Positions 8,855 to 17,727 of a stretch of DNA of 64,000 nucleotides are shown one piece after another (within the stretch, counting starts at the first letter, position 1; each line of letters begins with the position of its first letter). The notes beneath the pieces are model-generated. The model was not told the DNA's origin, searched no databases, and was given only the letters and a program-made list of their open reading frames with translations. The translations under genes and the position numbers were made by a program. The DNA is from DSVZ01 sp964568145. GTDB taxonomy: Bacteria; Verrucomicrobiota; Verrucomicrobiia; Limisphaerales; J093. The stretch is from assembly GCA_964568145.1 (NCBI GenBank), contig CAZMOZ010000001.1, positions 62,001-126,000 of the forward strand, given 5' to 3'.

Positions 8855-10009
8855 ATGCACACCTCGTATGTTCGCCGGCTCGCGGCCATGGCCGGCCTGT
8901 GCGCCGCCGTCTTTTCACCGAGGCTGTCCGCGACCGGCCGGGCCGCCGTGGCGGAGTTGTTCGACAACCCCGTGCTGGCCAGAGGCAAGGGCTTCGAAAT
9001 CCGCCAGGCCGAGCTGGACGACACCTTGCGCGCCCTCAAGGGTACGCTGGCCACGCAGGGCCAGACCATCCCGCGCGGCGACGAGCCGGCGCTGCGCGCC
9101 CGGATGCTCGACCGCATGATCCTCACCCGCATCCTAGTCCAGCGGGCCACGGACGACGACATAGCCAGGGCGCGCGAACTGGCCGAGAAATTCATCGCCG
9201 ACACCAAGAGCAAGGCGCCCTCGGAGGACTCGTACCGCCGCCAGCTCATTGCCACCGGCTTGAAGCCCGAAGTCTTCGAGGCGCGCGCGCTCGAGCAGGC
9301 CATCGTCGAAAAGGTCATCGAGCGCGAACTCAAGTCGCAGTTCACCGTGTCGGAGGCGGAGCTGCGCGAGTTTTACGAGAAGGGCGAGGACGTGAACACC
9401 CGCGAGCTGGCCGCCACCGTGGCCCGCCTCGAAGCCGCCGGCAACCAGGATACCGTGTTTTACCGCGACGGCACCAACCGGCTGGCGCTGATGAAACGCT
9501 CGAACCTCAACCGCCTGCAGCGGCCCGAGCAGGTCAAGGCTGACCTGATCCTGCTGTACACAATCGAACCGGCCAGCCGCACCCGGCTGGCGCCGGAAGC
9601 CGAGAAGGCCAAGTTTGCCCTCGCCACCAACACCATCGTCCGCCTCCGGGCCGGCGAGGACTTCAGCAAGGTCGCCCGCGAGGTTTCCGAAGACCCGGAC
9701 GTGGGCCGCACGGGCGGCCAGTACGTGGCCACGGCCAACACCGGCATGGCGCCGGAGTTGTTGGAGGCGATCTTCGCGCTGCCAATCGGGCAGGTCAGCG
9801 ACCCCGTCATCACCCGCTTCGGCATCTACATTGCCCGAGTGCGCGAACGTCTGCCGGCCGAGAAGATGCCGTTCGAGGCGGTCGAGAAGGACATCCGCGA
9901 AATGCTGCTGGCGCAGTTGGTCGAGAAGAACCTGCCCGCCTACGCCGGGAAATTGCGCAAGGAATACGAGGTGGTGCTCCCTACGCCGGACGACGCGGCA
10001 TCGAAGTAG
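8855..10009 (+). CDS. SurA-like parvulin peptidyl-prolyl isomerase, exported
   Basis: 384 aa with a signal peptide (MHTSYVRRLAAMAGLCAAVF). The N-terminal half is a helical SurA_N-like chaperone region (ILVQRATDDDIARARELAEK). A parvulin PpiC domain follows at about residues 245-350, with FSKVAREVSEDPDVGRTGG and a pattern ending PVITRFGIYIARVRER. Such proteins help fold outer-membrane or periplasmic proteins. It starts 4 nt after serA ends, so the two are probably co-transcribed although functionally unrelated. The ATG at 8855 was preferred to the TTG three bases upstream. Confidence 0.85.
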   Translation: MHTSYVRRLAAMAGLCAAVFSPRLSATGRAAVAELFDNPVLARGKGFEIRQAELDDTLRALKGTLATQGQTIPRGDEPALRARMLDRMILTRILVQRATDDDIARARELAEKFIADTKSKAPSEDSYRRQLIATGLKPEVFEARALEQAIVEKVIERELKSQFTVSEAELREFYEKGEDVNTRELAATVARLEAAGNQDTVFYRDGTNRLALMKRSNLNRLQRPEQVKADLILLYTIEPASRTRLAPEAEKAKFALATNTIVRLRAGEDFSKVAREVSEDPDVGRTGGQYVATANTGMAPELLEAIFALPIGQVSDPVITRFGIYIARVRERLPAEKMPFEAVEKDIREMLLAQLVEKNLPAYAGKLRKEYEVVLPTPDDAASK

Positions 10010-10261
10010 GCGCGTCCGGGCGGTTTCAGAATTGAGCGCCGGCCACGGACGACCGTCGTGGCCGGCGGCGTCCTTGTGGAACTGCCCGCCGTGGGTGAGT
10101 TGCCGGGGCTTCGTTGCCTACGTCCCGCTCCCACCGTGCCCCTCGAAAAGTCCCCGCCTGCCGGGCGAATTTTCCGACCGTGCAACTCATTTGACGAGTC
10201 ACCGCTTTAACCACTTCCGGTCGTGACTTGCCACGCCGGACTCCTCAGCGGTTCCGTGGCT
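10010..10261. other. convergent intergenic region, no gene seen
   Basis: 252 bases between the converging PPIase gene and nuoN. No reading frame with recognisable features and no strong terminator with a T-run was found. Confidence 0.4.
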
Positions 10262-11773
10262 TCACAGCCCGGCGCTCTGAATTGCCCGCATGAGCGGTCC
10301 CAGGAACAACTGTGGAAACACACCCAGCCCCAGCACTCCACCGGCCGCCACCGTCACCACCAGCGTCTCCGGCCAGGCTGGACGGCGGGTGGGCGGACCC
10401 GACGGCGCCTCCACCACGCACGCCTGTTTGAGCACCAGCAAGTAGTAGTAAAGCCCCACCGGGCTCAGCGCCAGCCCCGCAGCCACGAGCCAGAACGGCG
10501 CGGCGGGCGCCGGACCCGCGTGCAGCGCGGCGGCGAAGACGTAAAACTTCGCGGGGAACCCGGCCAGCGGCGGCAGCCCCGCCAGCGAAAGCATGAACAC
10601 CACCAGCCCGGCGGCGATAACTGGCGTCGCCCGGCCGGCGCCGGCCAGCCCGGCGATCGCCGCGTCGCCGCGGGTGCGCTCCAGGAAGCCCGCCGCCGCA
10701 AACGCGCCCACACTGCCCAGCGCGCACGTGCCGGCGTAATACACCAGCGCCGCAAAGGCGTCGGCCCGGCTGGCGGCCCCGGCCAGCGCCAGCACCGCCA
10801 GCAGCAGGTAGCCGGCGTGCGCGATCGCCGAGTAAGCCAGCAGGCGCTTCAGGTCGCGTTGCGCCAGCGCGGCCAGGTTGCCCACGATCATCGAGGCCAG
10901 CGCGAGCACGGCCACCGCCGGCACCCAGCCCGCCGTGAAGGTCTTCACAGCCGCTTGGCCCGCGGTGTCGGGCAGCGCCAGCACCACAAACCGGCCCAGC
11001 AGGAAAAAGCCCGCCACCTTCGAGCCGGAGGCGATCAGCGCCGCCGCCGGCGTGGGCGCGCCTTGATAGGCGTCCGGCGCCCACAGGTGGAACGGCACAG
11101 CGGCCACCTTGAAGCCGAAGCCCACCAGCGTCAGCACCGTTGCCACCGCAAGCAACGGGTCGAAGCCCCGGCCGCGCAGCCCGGCGGCGACCTCGGCCAG
11201 GTGGGTCGCGCCGGTGAGGCCGTACAAAAAACTGAAGCCGAAGAGCGTGAAGGCCGCGGCCAGCGCGCCGAACAGAAAGTACTTCAACGCCGCCTCCGCC
11301 GAGCGTTCGCTGGCCTTGTTCAGCGCCGCCAGCGAGTACAGCGAAAGGCTGCTCAGCTCGAGCGCCAGGAACACCATCAGCAAATCCGCCGCGCTGACCA
11401 TGAACATCATCCCGCTCGTGGCCAGCAGCAGCAGCGCGAAGTGTTCGCCCACGTGGTCCGTGTAATCCGCCTCGAGCGACAGCACCGCGGTCAGCAGCGT
11501 CAGCGCCACCAGGACCAGCTTCACGAACTGGGTCAGCGGGTCCACAGTGAACATCCCGCCGAAGGCCGTGCCGTGGATGCTCACCTGCGCCAGATACAGA
11601 CCCGCGGCCACGCAGCCGACCCCGGAGATCAGGGCCGCGATCCGGCGACGAAACCGCCCCGGCAGGCCGCGCATCACGGTCAGGTCCATCAGCAACGCCA
11701 CCAGCGCCGCCAGCACCACGAGCGTCTCGGGCCCGGCGAGTTTGAGCAGGTGCAGGTAGCTCACCGCATTCAT
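10262..11773 (-). CDS. nuoN: NADH-quinone oxidoreductase subunit N
   Basis: 503 aa, an antiporter-like proton-pumping subunit of complex I with about 14 predicted membrane helices. Conserved features include the Glu-bearing helix near LLMVFLALELSSLSLYSL, the VGFGFKVAAVPFHLWAPDAY motif with the pump Lys and His, and QRDLKRLLAYSAIAHAGY with the second Lys. It is the last gene of the nuo operon; its ATG overlaps the stop of the preceding NuoM-type gene (ATGA). All parts of the family fold are present with no truncation. Confidence 0.95.
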   Translation of the reverse strand: MNAVSYLHLLKLAGPETLVVLAALVALLMDLTVMRGLPGRFRRRIAALISGVGCVAAGLYLAQVSIHGTAFGGMFTVDPLTQFVKLVLVALTLLTAVLSLEADYTDHVGEHFALLLLATSGMMFMVSAADLLMVFLALELSSLSLYSLAALNKASERSAEAALKYFLFGALAAAFTLFGFSFLYGLTGATHLAEVAAGLRGRGFDPLLAVATVLTLVGFGFKVAAVPFHLWAPDAYQGAPTPAAALIASGSKVAGFFLLGRFVVLALPDTAGQAAVKTFTAGWVPAVAVLALASMIVGNLAALAQRDLKRLLAYSAIAHAGYLLLAVLALAGAASRADAFAALVYYAGTCALGSVGAFAAAGFLERTRGDAAIAGLAGAGRATPVIAAGLVVFMLSLAGLPPLAGFPAKFYVFAAALHAGPAPAAPFWLVAAGLALSPVGLYYYLLVLKQACVVEAPSGPPTRRPAWPETLVVTVAAGGVLGLGVFPQLFLGPLMRAIQSAGL

Positions 11774-13269
11774 GAGACCCCTCCCCGCCGGAGTGTTTCC
11801 AGCAACGCCCCGGCGCTGGGCAGGATGTAGTCCAGCAACAGCCCGGGGAAAAGTCCGATGACCAGCGTCGCGGTCAGCAACAGCACAGCGCCGACGCGTT
11901 CTGGCAGCGAAATGGGTTCCAGCGGCGGGCCGTCAGCGTCCGGATTCGCAGTCTCCGCCGGCGCGGCGAAGAAGGCTTGTTGCGCCGCGCGCAGCACGTA
12001 GGCCGCTCCCACCACGATGCCCGCCCCGGTGATGACGGCCGCGGTGGGCCAGGCCTCCCACGCGCCGATCAGCACCGACAGTTCGGCCACGAAGCCGCTG
12101 AAGCCCGGCAGGCCCATCGAGGCCATGCCCGCCAGCACAAAAGTGACCGCGGCGAACGGCAGCCGCCGCCCGAGCCGCAGCCCGGCCAGCTCGTCCAGCT
12201 CGCGCGTGTGCGCACGGTCATAGACCATCCGCCCCACCACGCCGAACAGCAGGCCCGCGATGACGCCGTGCGAGAACATCTGCAGCACCGCGCCGCTCAG
12301 GCCGAGTTCGTTCAAGGTCACAAGCCCCAGCAACACAAAGCCCATGTGACTGACGCTCGAATAGCCCACCACGAACTTGAAGTCCTTTTGCACCAGCGCG
12401 ACCAGCGCGCCGTACACGATGCCCGTCACGGCCAGCGCCGCCACGGTGGTTTGCCAGGCGGCCAGGCCGGCCGGGAACAACGCCACCGCCGCGCGCAACG
12501 CGCCGTACGAGCCCAGCTTCATCACCACGCCGGCCAGCAGCATCGAAGCCGCCGTCGGCGCGGCCACGTGGCCGGTGGGCGCCCAAGTGTGGAACGGCCA
12601 CAGACCGGCAAGCACCGCGAAGCCCACGAAGATCAGCGGGAACATCCAGCGTTGAAATCCGGCCGGGAAATCCAGCCGGGCCAGCGCCGCCAGATCGAGC
12701 CCCGGCCGGCCCGTCAGGCCGGCCGCCGACACGTACACGGCCAGGATGCCTAGAAAAACCAGCGCGCTGCCGAGAAACGAGTACAGCGCCAGCTTCATCG
12801 CGCCGTACTCGCGGCGGGTCGAACCCCAGATGGCAATCAGGAAGTACTTGGGAATGATCGCCACCTCGTAGAAGAAAAAGAGCAGGAACAGGTCGAAGCT
12901 CAGGAACACGCCATAGACCCCGCCGATCAACGTCAGGTACAGCGCGAAAAACTCGCGGGGCCGGTCGGTGACGTTCCACGAAAACAGCACGCCGGCCACG
13001 GCGGCCAGGCCGGTCAGCCACACCAGCGGCAGGTTGAGGCCGTCCACAGCCAGCAGGTACTCGAGGCCCAGCGCCGGCACCCAGGGCACGCGGGTCAGGA
13101 CCAGCAGGTCCTGTCCGGGCCGGTAGGCGGTCACGCCGCTGAACGCGCACGCCGCCCCGGCCAGCGCGAACACCAGCGCCACGACCCGCGCCGCGCCGGC
13201 CCGCCGCCGCGGCACCAACAGCATCGCCAGCGCCCCCGCAAAGCTGAGGTAGATCGTCCAGGGCAGCAT
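11770..13269 (-). CDS. second NuoM-type proton-pumping subunit (NuoM paralogue)
   Basis: 499 aa. It has the complete antiporter-like fold: LLFFFYEVAIIPKYFLIAIW with the pump Glu, FAVLAGLWPFHTWAPTGHV with the loop-helix His/Trp, and VQKDFKFVVGYSSVSHMGF with the Lys. It differs throughout from the NuoM encoded just upstream, so it is a diverged paralogue and not a recent copy. The ATG at 13269 follows the nuoM stop by 2 nt with GGAGG upstream; a GTG at 13287 would overlap that gene. Two M subunits in one operon recall the so-called 2M complex I, proposed to pump extra protons. It could instead form an alternative complex. Confidence 0.88.
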   Translation of the reverse strand: MLPWTIYLSFAGALAMLLVPRRRAGAARVVALVFALAGAACAFSGVTAYRPGQDLLVLTRVPWVPALGLEYLLAVDGLNLPLVWLTGLAAVAGVLFSWNVTDRPREFFALYLTLIGGVYGVFLSFDLFLLFFFYEVAIIPKYFLIAIWGSTRREYGAMKLALYSFLGSALVFLGILAVYVSAAGLTGRPGLDLAALARLDFPAGFQRWMFPLIFVGFAVLAGLWPFHTWAPTGHVAAPTAASMLLAGVVMKLGSYGALRAAVALFPAGLAAWQTTVAALAVTGIVYGALVALVQKDFKFVVGYSSVSHMGFVLLGLVTLNELGLSGAVLQMFSHGVIAGLLFGVVGRMVYDRAHTRELDELAGLRLGRRLPFAAVTFVLAGMASMGLPGFSGFVAELSVLIGAWEAWPTAAVITGAGIVVGAAYVLRAAQQAFFAAPAETANPDADGPPLEPISLPERVGAVLLLTATLVIGLFPGLLLDYILPSAGALLETLRRGGVS

Positions 13270-13271
13270 GG

Positions 13272-14831
13272 TCAGAAGGCCCTCCACGCCTCCGCGAGGC
13301 TCGCCGCCGTGGCGTTCGTGAAGGCCAGGACGAGTTGCGGCCAGAGGCCCAGCGCGAACATCAGCGCCATCGCCGGCGCCAGGACCAGGCGTTCACGCCC
13401 GGTGAGATCAGGCAGGGCGGCCCAGCGCGACTCGAGCTGGCCGTGAAAGACCCGTTGCATCAACGTGAGCAGGAACACCGCCGTCAGCAGCAGGCCGGGG
13501 ACGGACGCCGCGGCGGCCCACGGCGCCAGCGCAAACGCGCCTTTGAAGATCAGGAATTCGCCCACGAAGCCGTTCAGGCCCGGCAGGCCCAGCGACGAAA
13601 ACAGCGCGATGCTCATCAGGCCGGCGAAGACCGGCGTCACGCGCCGCAGCCCGCCGAAGTCGTACAGGTCGCGCCGCCCGCCGCTGCGCTGCTCGAGCCA
13701 GCCCACGCAGCCGAAAAGCGTCGCGGCGGTGAGGCCGTGGTTGAGCATCTGCAACAACACGCCGTTGAGCGCAGCGGCCTGTTCGGCGGCCTGGCGGGCC
13801 TCGGGCGCGGTGAGGGTCGCCGCCGCGAGCAGCCCCAGCAGGCAGTAGCCGAGATGGTTGATGGACGAATAGGCCAGCATCCGCTTGAGATCGCGCTGGA
13901 CAAAGGCCGTGGCGGCCGAGAACAGGATCGTGAACACCACCAGCCCCAGCAGCGGCGCCTGAAGCGCGCGGATTTGCTCGGGAAAGATCGGCACCAGGAT
14001 GCGCAGAAAGCCATACACCCCCATCTTCGACATCGCACCGGTGAGCAGCATCGTCACGCCGGTCGGCGCCTCGGCGTAGGTCGCGGGCAGCCAGGTGTGG
14101 AACGGCATGATCGGCACCTTCACCGCCAGCCCCAGAAAGACCCCGGCAAAGGCCAGCCGCGTCAATGTCTCGGCCGGCAGCGCGTACCAGCCGAGGTGGA
14201 CGTTGAAGTGCGCGGTCAGGCAGTCCGCGCGGCCCAGTTCGGCCAGTTCCAGAAAGTCGAATTTCCCGACGGCGAGGAAGATCGCCAGGAAGGCGAGCAG
14301 CATCGTCACGCTACCGGCCAGGGTGTAGATGAAGAATTGCGTGGCGGCGGACCCGCCGGCCGGGCTGCTCCAAAGCCGGATCAGGAAGAAGGCCGGAATT
14401 AGGCTCAGTTCCCAGAACAGGAACCAGTGAAAGAAGTTCAGCGCAGTGAAGGTGCCGAGCAGCCCGGCCTCGAGGAAGAGCATCAACGCCCAGTAAAGCG
14501 GGGCGCGCTGTTGCGGCCCGCCCGGCGCCAGCATCGCAAACGGCACCAGCAACGTGGTCAGGAGGACCAGCAACAGCCCCAGACCGTCCACGCCCAGGTG
14601 GTAGTCCACCGCCAGCGCGGGGATCCACCGGAACTTTTCGACGAACTGGAGCTCGCCGGAGCCCGTGTCAAAGCGCGCCGCCAGGGTCGCCGCCAGCAGC
14701 AAGGCGATTCCCGTCACGGCCAGGGCCAGACGCCGCGCGGCCGCGACGCGGCGTTCGCCCAGGCTCACCACCGCCACGCCGCCCAGCAGCGGAAGGAGCG
14801 TCAGCAGGCTGAGCAGCGGGAGTTCCGTCAT
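13272..14831 (-). CDS. nuoM: NADH-quinone oxidoreductase subunit M
   Basis: 519 aa. This is the more typical NuoM of the two: FHWFLFWELSLIPAFFLIRLW carries the conserved Glu, LGLAVKVPIMPFHTWLPATY the conserved Lys and the PFHTWLPxxY motif, and VQRDLKRMLAYSSINHLGY the second Lys. About 14 membrane helices. It forms one of the proton channels in the distal arm of complex I. Its ATG overlaps the nuoL stop by ATGA. A long in-frame upstream extension into nuoL exists but is rejected because of this overlap and because the family starts at this Met. Confidence 0.95.
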   Translation of the reverse strand: MTELPLLSLLTLLPLLGGVAVVSLGERRVAAARRLALAVTGIALLLAATLAARFDTGSGELQFVEKFRWIPALAVDYHLGVDGLGLLLVLLTTLLVPFAMLAPGGPQQRAPLYWALMLFLEAGLLGTFTALNFFHWFLFWELSLIPAFFLIRLWSSPAGGSAATQFFIYTLAGSVTMLLAFLAIFLAVGKFDFLELAELGRADCLTAHFNVHLGWYALPAETLTRLAFAGVFLGLAVKVPIMPFHTWLPATYAEAPTGVTMLLTGAMSKMGVYGFLRILVPIFPEQIRALQAPLLGLVVFTILFSAATAFVQRDLKRMLAYSSINHLGYCLLGLLAAATLTAPEARQAAEQAAALNGVLLQMLNHGLTAATLFGCVGWLEQRSGGRRDLYDFGGLRRVTPVFAGLMSIALFSSLGLPGLNGFVGEFLIFKGAFALAPWAAAASVPGLLLTAVFLLTLMQRVFHGQLESRWAALPDLTGRERLVLAPAMALMFALGLWPQLVLAFTNATAASLAEAWRAF

Positions 14832-16897
14832 CGGCAACCTCCCCAGAGCAACAGCAGCGCCAGCGCGGCCGTGGCGGCGGCGAGCCCGCGCAGGTAGCCC
14901 TGTGGTTTGCCGGTGGCCAGACCCGCCGCGCGCCGGCCGCCCCGCACCAGCCGCCGGCAGGCGGCGTCGAAGCCGCCGTTCACCGCGTACTCGTCGAACA
15001 GCCGGCTGGCCCAGGCCAGACCCAGCGCCAGGCCGTGAACGAGCAGCACCACGCCGCCCCACAGCCAGCGGTCCAGCAGCTCGCCGAGCGTGGCCCAGCC
15101 GACGTGCCAGCGGATCACCGTGGCTTCGTACAATTCGTCCACGCGGAATTTCTCGCGCAGCAAATGGAACAGGCCGGGTTGCGCCAGTTCGAGCGCGTCG
15201 GGGGCGACCGGATCGGTGATCGGCCGGCGCCCGTAAAGCCACCAGCCCAGCGCCAGCCCGGCCGCCACGACCGCGGTGGAAAGCAGCATCAATCCCAGCA
15301 CTCCACCGGTGAACAGCCGGCTGATGTCGAACCCGGTCAGCTCATCCGGGCGGGCTTCCAGGTAGGTTTGCAGCCAGGGCCAGGCGGGCGTGCCGAAGAA
15401 GCCGAGCACCACAGCGCACACGGCCAGGATCACCAGCGGCACGGTCATGACGGGCGGGCTTTCATGCGGTGTCACGGCGGCCGTGTGGCCGTGGGTGCGG
15501 GTGCGGTTCGGGCCGAAGAACACGAAGATCATCTGCCGCGTCATGTAAAACGCCGTCAGTCCCGCGCCGAACACGCCGAGATAAAACGGCCAGCGCGATC
15601 GCTCCCAGCCATGCGCCGCGTGCAAAATCTCGTCCTTGCTCCAGAAGCCGGAGAACAGCAGCGGCACGCCCGCCAGCGCCAGCATGCCCACGGCGTAGGC
15701 GGCGAAGGTGACCGGCATGGCCCGCCGCAGGCCGCCCAGCCGGCGGATGTCCTGTTCCTCGTGGCAGCCGTGGATCACCGAGCCGGCGCCGAGGAACAGC
15801 AGCGCCTTGAAGAAGGCATGGGTCAGCAGGTGGAACATTCCCACAGCCACGCCGCCCGCGCCCAGGCCCAGGAACATGTAGCCGAGCTGCGACACGGTGG
15901 AGTAGGCGAGGATGCGTTTGATGTCGGTCTGCGCGACGGCGATAAGCGCGGCGAACACGGCGGTGACGGCGCCGATCCAGGTGACGGCTTGCAGGGCGAC
16001 GGGCTCCGTACTGGCGCCGGCCGGCACGGCCGCGAACAACGGAAACATCCGCGCCACCAGAAACACGCCCGCCGCGACCATCGTCGCCGCGTGGATCAGC
16101 GCACTGACCGGCGTCGGGCCTTCCATGGCATCCGGCAACCAGACGTGGAGCGGGAACTGGCCGGACTTGCCCATTGCCCCCAGCAAGACCAGCAGACTGA
16201 TTGCCGTGGACAACGTCATGCCCGCCACGGTGGTGGTGGCGACCAGCCGGGAGACCTCGGTTTGTTCCAGGCATCCCTGGCCGTTTTCGTAAAAGACCAG
16301 CGTGCCGGCGGCCGAGTACAGCCAGATCATGCCGACGAACAACCCCAGATCGCCCACCCGCGTGGTGATGAAGGCCTTTTTCGCGGCGGCGGCGGCCTCG
16401 GGTTTTTGAAACCAGAAGCCGATCAGCAGGTACGAGGCGAGTCCCACCAGCTCCCAGCAAATGAACAGCAGCAGCAGGTTGTTCGCGATCACCACCCCCA
16501 GCATCGCGCCCGCGAACAGCGACAGGAAACAAAAGAACCGTGTGAAGTTGTCGTCCCGCGCCATGTAGCCGACGCTGTAGATGAAGATCAGCAGGCCGAC
16601 GAAGCTGACCATCACCAGCATGGCGGCGCCGAGCGGATCAAGCACCCAGCCGAGGCGCAGCGGGTGAGCGCCGGTCTCGAGCCAGGTGAAGTTCACCGCC
16701 GCGTGGAAACCGTCCGTCCCGGCCTGCCCCAGCGTTGCGGCAAACGCCGCGCAGGCCAGGACCAGGCTCGCGGCCAGCGCGCCGATGGCCAGCCCGGCCG
16801 CGAACCGGCGTTGCCCGCGCGGAGTCAACGCCAGCGCACCCGCGGCCAGAAGGGGCAGGGCGGGCACCAGCCAGAGTTGTTGGACGATCCAGCTCAT
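14828..16897 (-). CDS. nuoL: NADH-quinone oxidoreductase subunit L
   Basis: 689 aa, longer than Escherichia coli NuoL (613 aa). Signatures: FICWELVGLASYLLIGFWF, MGKSGQFPLHVWLPDAMEGP, TPVSALIHAATMVAAGVFL and VAQTDIKRILAYSTVSQLGY. The C-terminal third includes the long amphipathic lateral helix that braces the membrane arm. NuoL is the most distal proton-pumping subunit. Its start and stop overlap nuoK and nuoM by 4 nt each. The extra length is of interest beside the duplicated NuoM, because 2M-type complexes are reported to carry a lengthened NuoL arm; where the extra residues lie cannot be settled without an alignment. Confidence 0.95.
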   Translation of the reverse strand: MSWIVQQLWLVPALPLLAAGALALTPRGQRRFAAGLAIGALAASLVLACAAFAATLGQAGTDGFHAAVNFTWLETGAHPLRLGWVLDPLGAAMLVMVSFVGLLIFIYSVGYMARDDNFTRFFCFLSLFAGAMLGVVIANNLLLLFICWELVGLASYLLIGFWFQKPEAAAAAKKAFITTRVGDLGLFVGMIWLYSAAGTLVFYENGQGCLEQTEVSRLVATTTVAGMTLSTAISLLVLLGAMGKSGQFPLHVWLPDAMEGPTPVSALIHAATMVAAGVFLVARMFPLFAAVPAGASTEPVALQAVTWIGAVTAVFAALIAVAQTDIKRILAYSTVSQLGYMFLGLGAGGVAVGMFHLLTHAFFKALLFLGAGSVIHGCHEEQDIRRLGGLRRAMPVTFAAYAVGMLALAGVPLLFSGFWSKDEILHAAHGWERSRWPFYLGVFGAGLTAFYMTRQMIFVFFGPNRTRTHGHTAAVTPHESPPVMTVPLVILAVCAVVLGFFGTPAWPWLQTYLEARPDELTGFDISRLFTGGVLGLMLLSTAVVAAGLALGWWLYGRRPITDPVAPDALELAQPGLFHLLREKFRVDELYEATVIRWHVGWATLGELLDRWLWGGVVLLVHGLALGLAWASRLFDEYAVNGGFDAACRRLVRGGRRAAGLATGKPQGYLRGLAAATAALALLLLWGGCR

Positions 16898-17205
16898 CCC
16901 TTGAGCGTGTCCACCTCGTCCAGATGCGTGGTCCGCCGGTGCCGGTAGATCGAGATGATCAACGCCAGCCCGATGGCCGTTTCCGCCGCCGCCACCGCGA
17001 TGATGAACAGCACGAACATCACGCCGGCGGTGGCGTCGGCGTGCCCGCCGTGCCGCCAGAAGGCGACCACGTTCAGGTTGGCGGCGGTGAGCATCAGTTC
17101 GATGCCGGCCAGGACCAGGATGGCGTTGCGGCGGGTCAGGGCCCCGGCCAGGCCAATGCCAAACAGCAGCGCGGCCACGACGAGGTAGCGTTCCAGCGGC
17201 GTCAT
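16894..17205 (-). CDS. nuoK: NADH-quinone oxidoreductase subunit K
   Basis: 103 aa with three predicted membrane helices, the normal NuoK length and fold. Helix 2 shows RRNAILVLAGIELMLTAANL with the conserved Glu, and helix 3 shows MFVLFIIAVAAAETAIGLAL with the second conserved Glu. These acidic residues line the E-channel that links quinone reduction to the antiporter subunits. It overlaps nuoJ and nuoL by 4 nt each. Confidence 0.95.
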   Translation of the reverse strand: MTPLERYLVVAALLFGIGLAGALTRRNAILVLAGIELMLTAANLNVVAFWRHGGHADATAGVMFVLFIIAVAAAETAIGLALIISIYRHRRTTHLDEVDTLKG

Positions 17206-17720
17206 GGTCGGGGCTCCTTTCCGCGGCCGGGCCCGCCTTCGCGCAGCGCCAGCACCACCGCGCCGATCAAGGCCGCTGTAAGCAGCAGGCCGATCACTTC
17301 CAACGGCAGCACGTAGCGGGTCATCAGGTCCTCGCCCAGTTGCCGGACCGTCGGCATCGTGGCGGTTCTGCCTTCCGCCGGCAGATGCCGGCTGGTGATC
17401 ACGGCGGCCACGATCACCCCGGTGACCAGGCCGGCCGTGCCCACGCCCAGAAGCCAGGGCTGGAAGGCCAGCGCCCCGGTGGCGGCGCCGGCGCTGCCGG
17501 TCAGCAACGTGGCAAAGACGATCAAGATCGCGATCGCGCCCACGTACACCATCACCTGCGCGAAGCTCAGAAACTCCGCGCCCAGCAGCAGAAACAGCCC
17601 GGCGGCGCTGAAGAACACCACCACCAGGCTCAGCGCGCAGTGGATCAGGTTCCGCAGGCTCATGGCCGCCACCGCCCCGGCGAGCAGCAATAGCGCGAAG
17701 ATGGAGAAGGCGGCGTCCAT
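17202..17720 (-). CDS. nuoJ: NADH-quinone oxidoreductase subunit J
   Basis: 172 aa, five predicted membrane helices. The conserved helix-3 region is FAQVMVYVGAIAILIVFATL, the segment that undergoes the pi-bulge transition in complex I. The ATG at 17718-17720 lies 7 nt after the nuoH stop; a TTG at 17738 would overlap nuoH and is less likely. Normally nuoI lies between nuoH and nuoJ, but there is no room for it here. Confidence 0.92.
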   Translation of the reverse strand: MDAAFSIFALLLLAGAVAAMSLRNLIHCALSLVVVFFSAAGLFLLLGAEFLSFAQVMVYVGAIAILIVFATLLTGSAGAATGALAFQPWLLGVGTAGLVTGVIVAAVITSRHLPAEGRTATMPTVRQLGEDLMTRYVLPLEVIGLLLTAALIGAVVLALREGGPGRGKEPRP

Positions 17721-17727
17721 GGCGGCG

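Noticed and set aside
11770..13269. Second NuoM-type gene considered as MrpD-like antiporter subunit
   Set aside because: It lies inside the nuo operon between nuoM and nuoN, and has PFHTWAP and QKDFK motifs as NuoM; no other mrp genes are present.
15035..16948. Long plus-strand open frame opposite nuoL
   Set aside because: Gln/Arg/His-rich shadow frame of a membrane protein gene.
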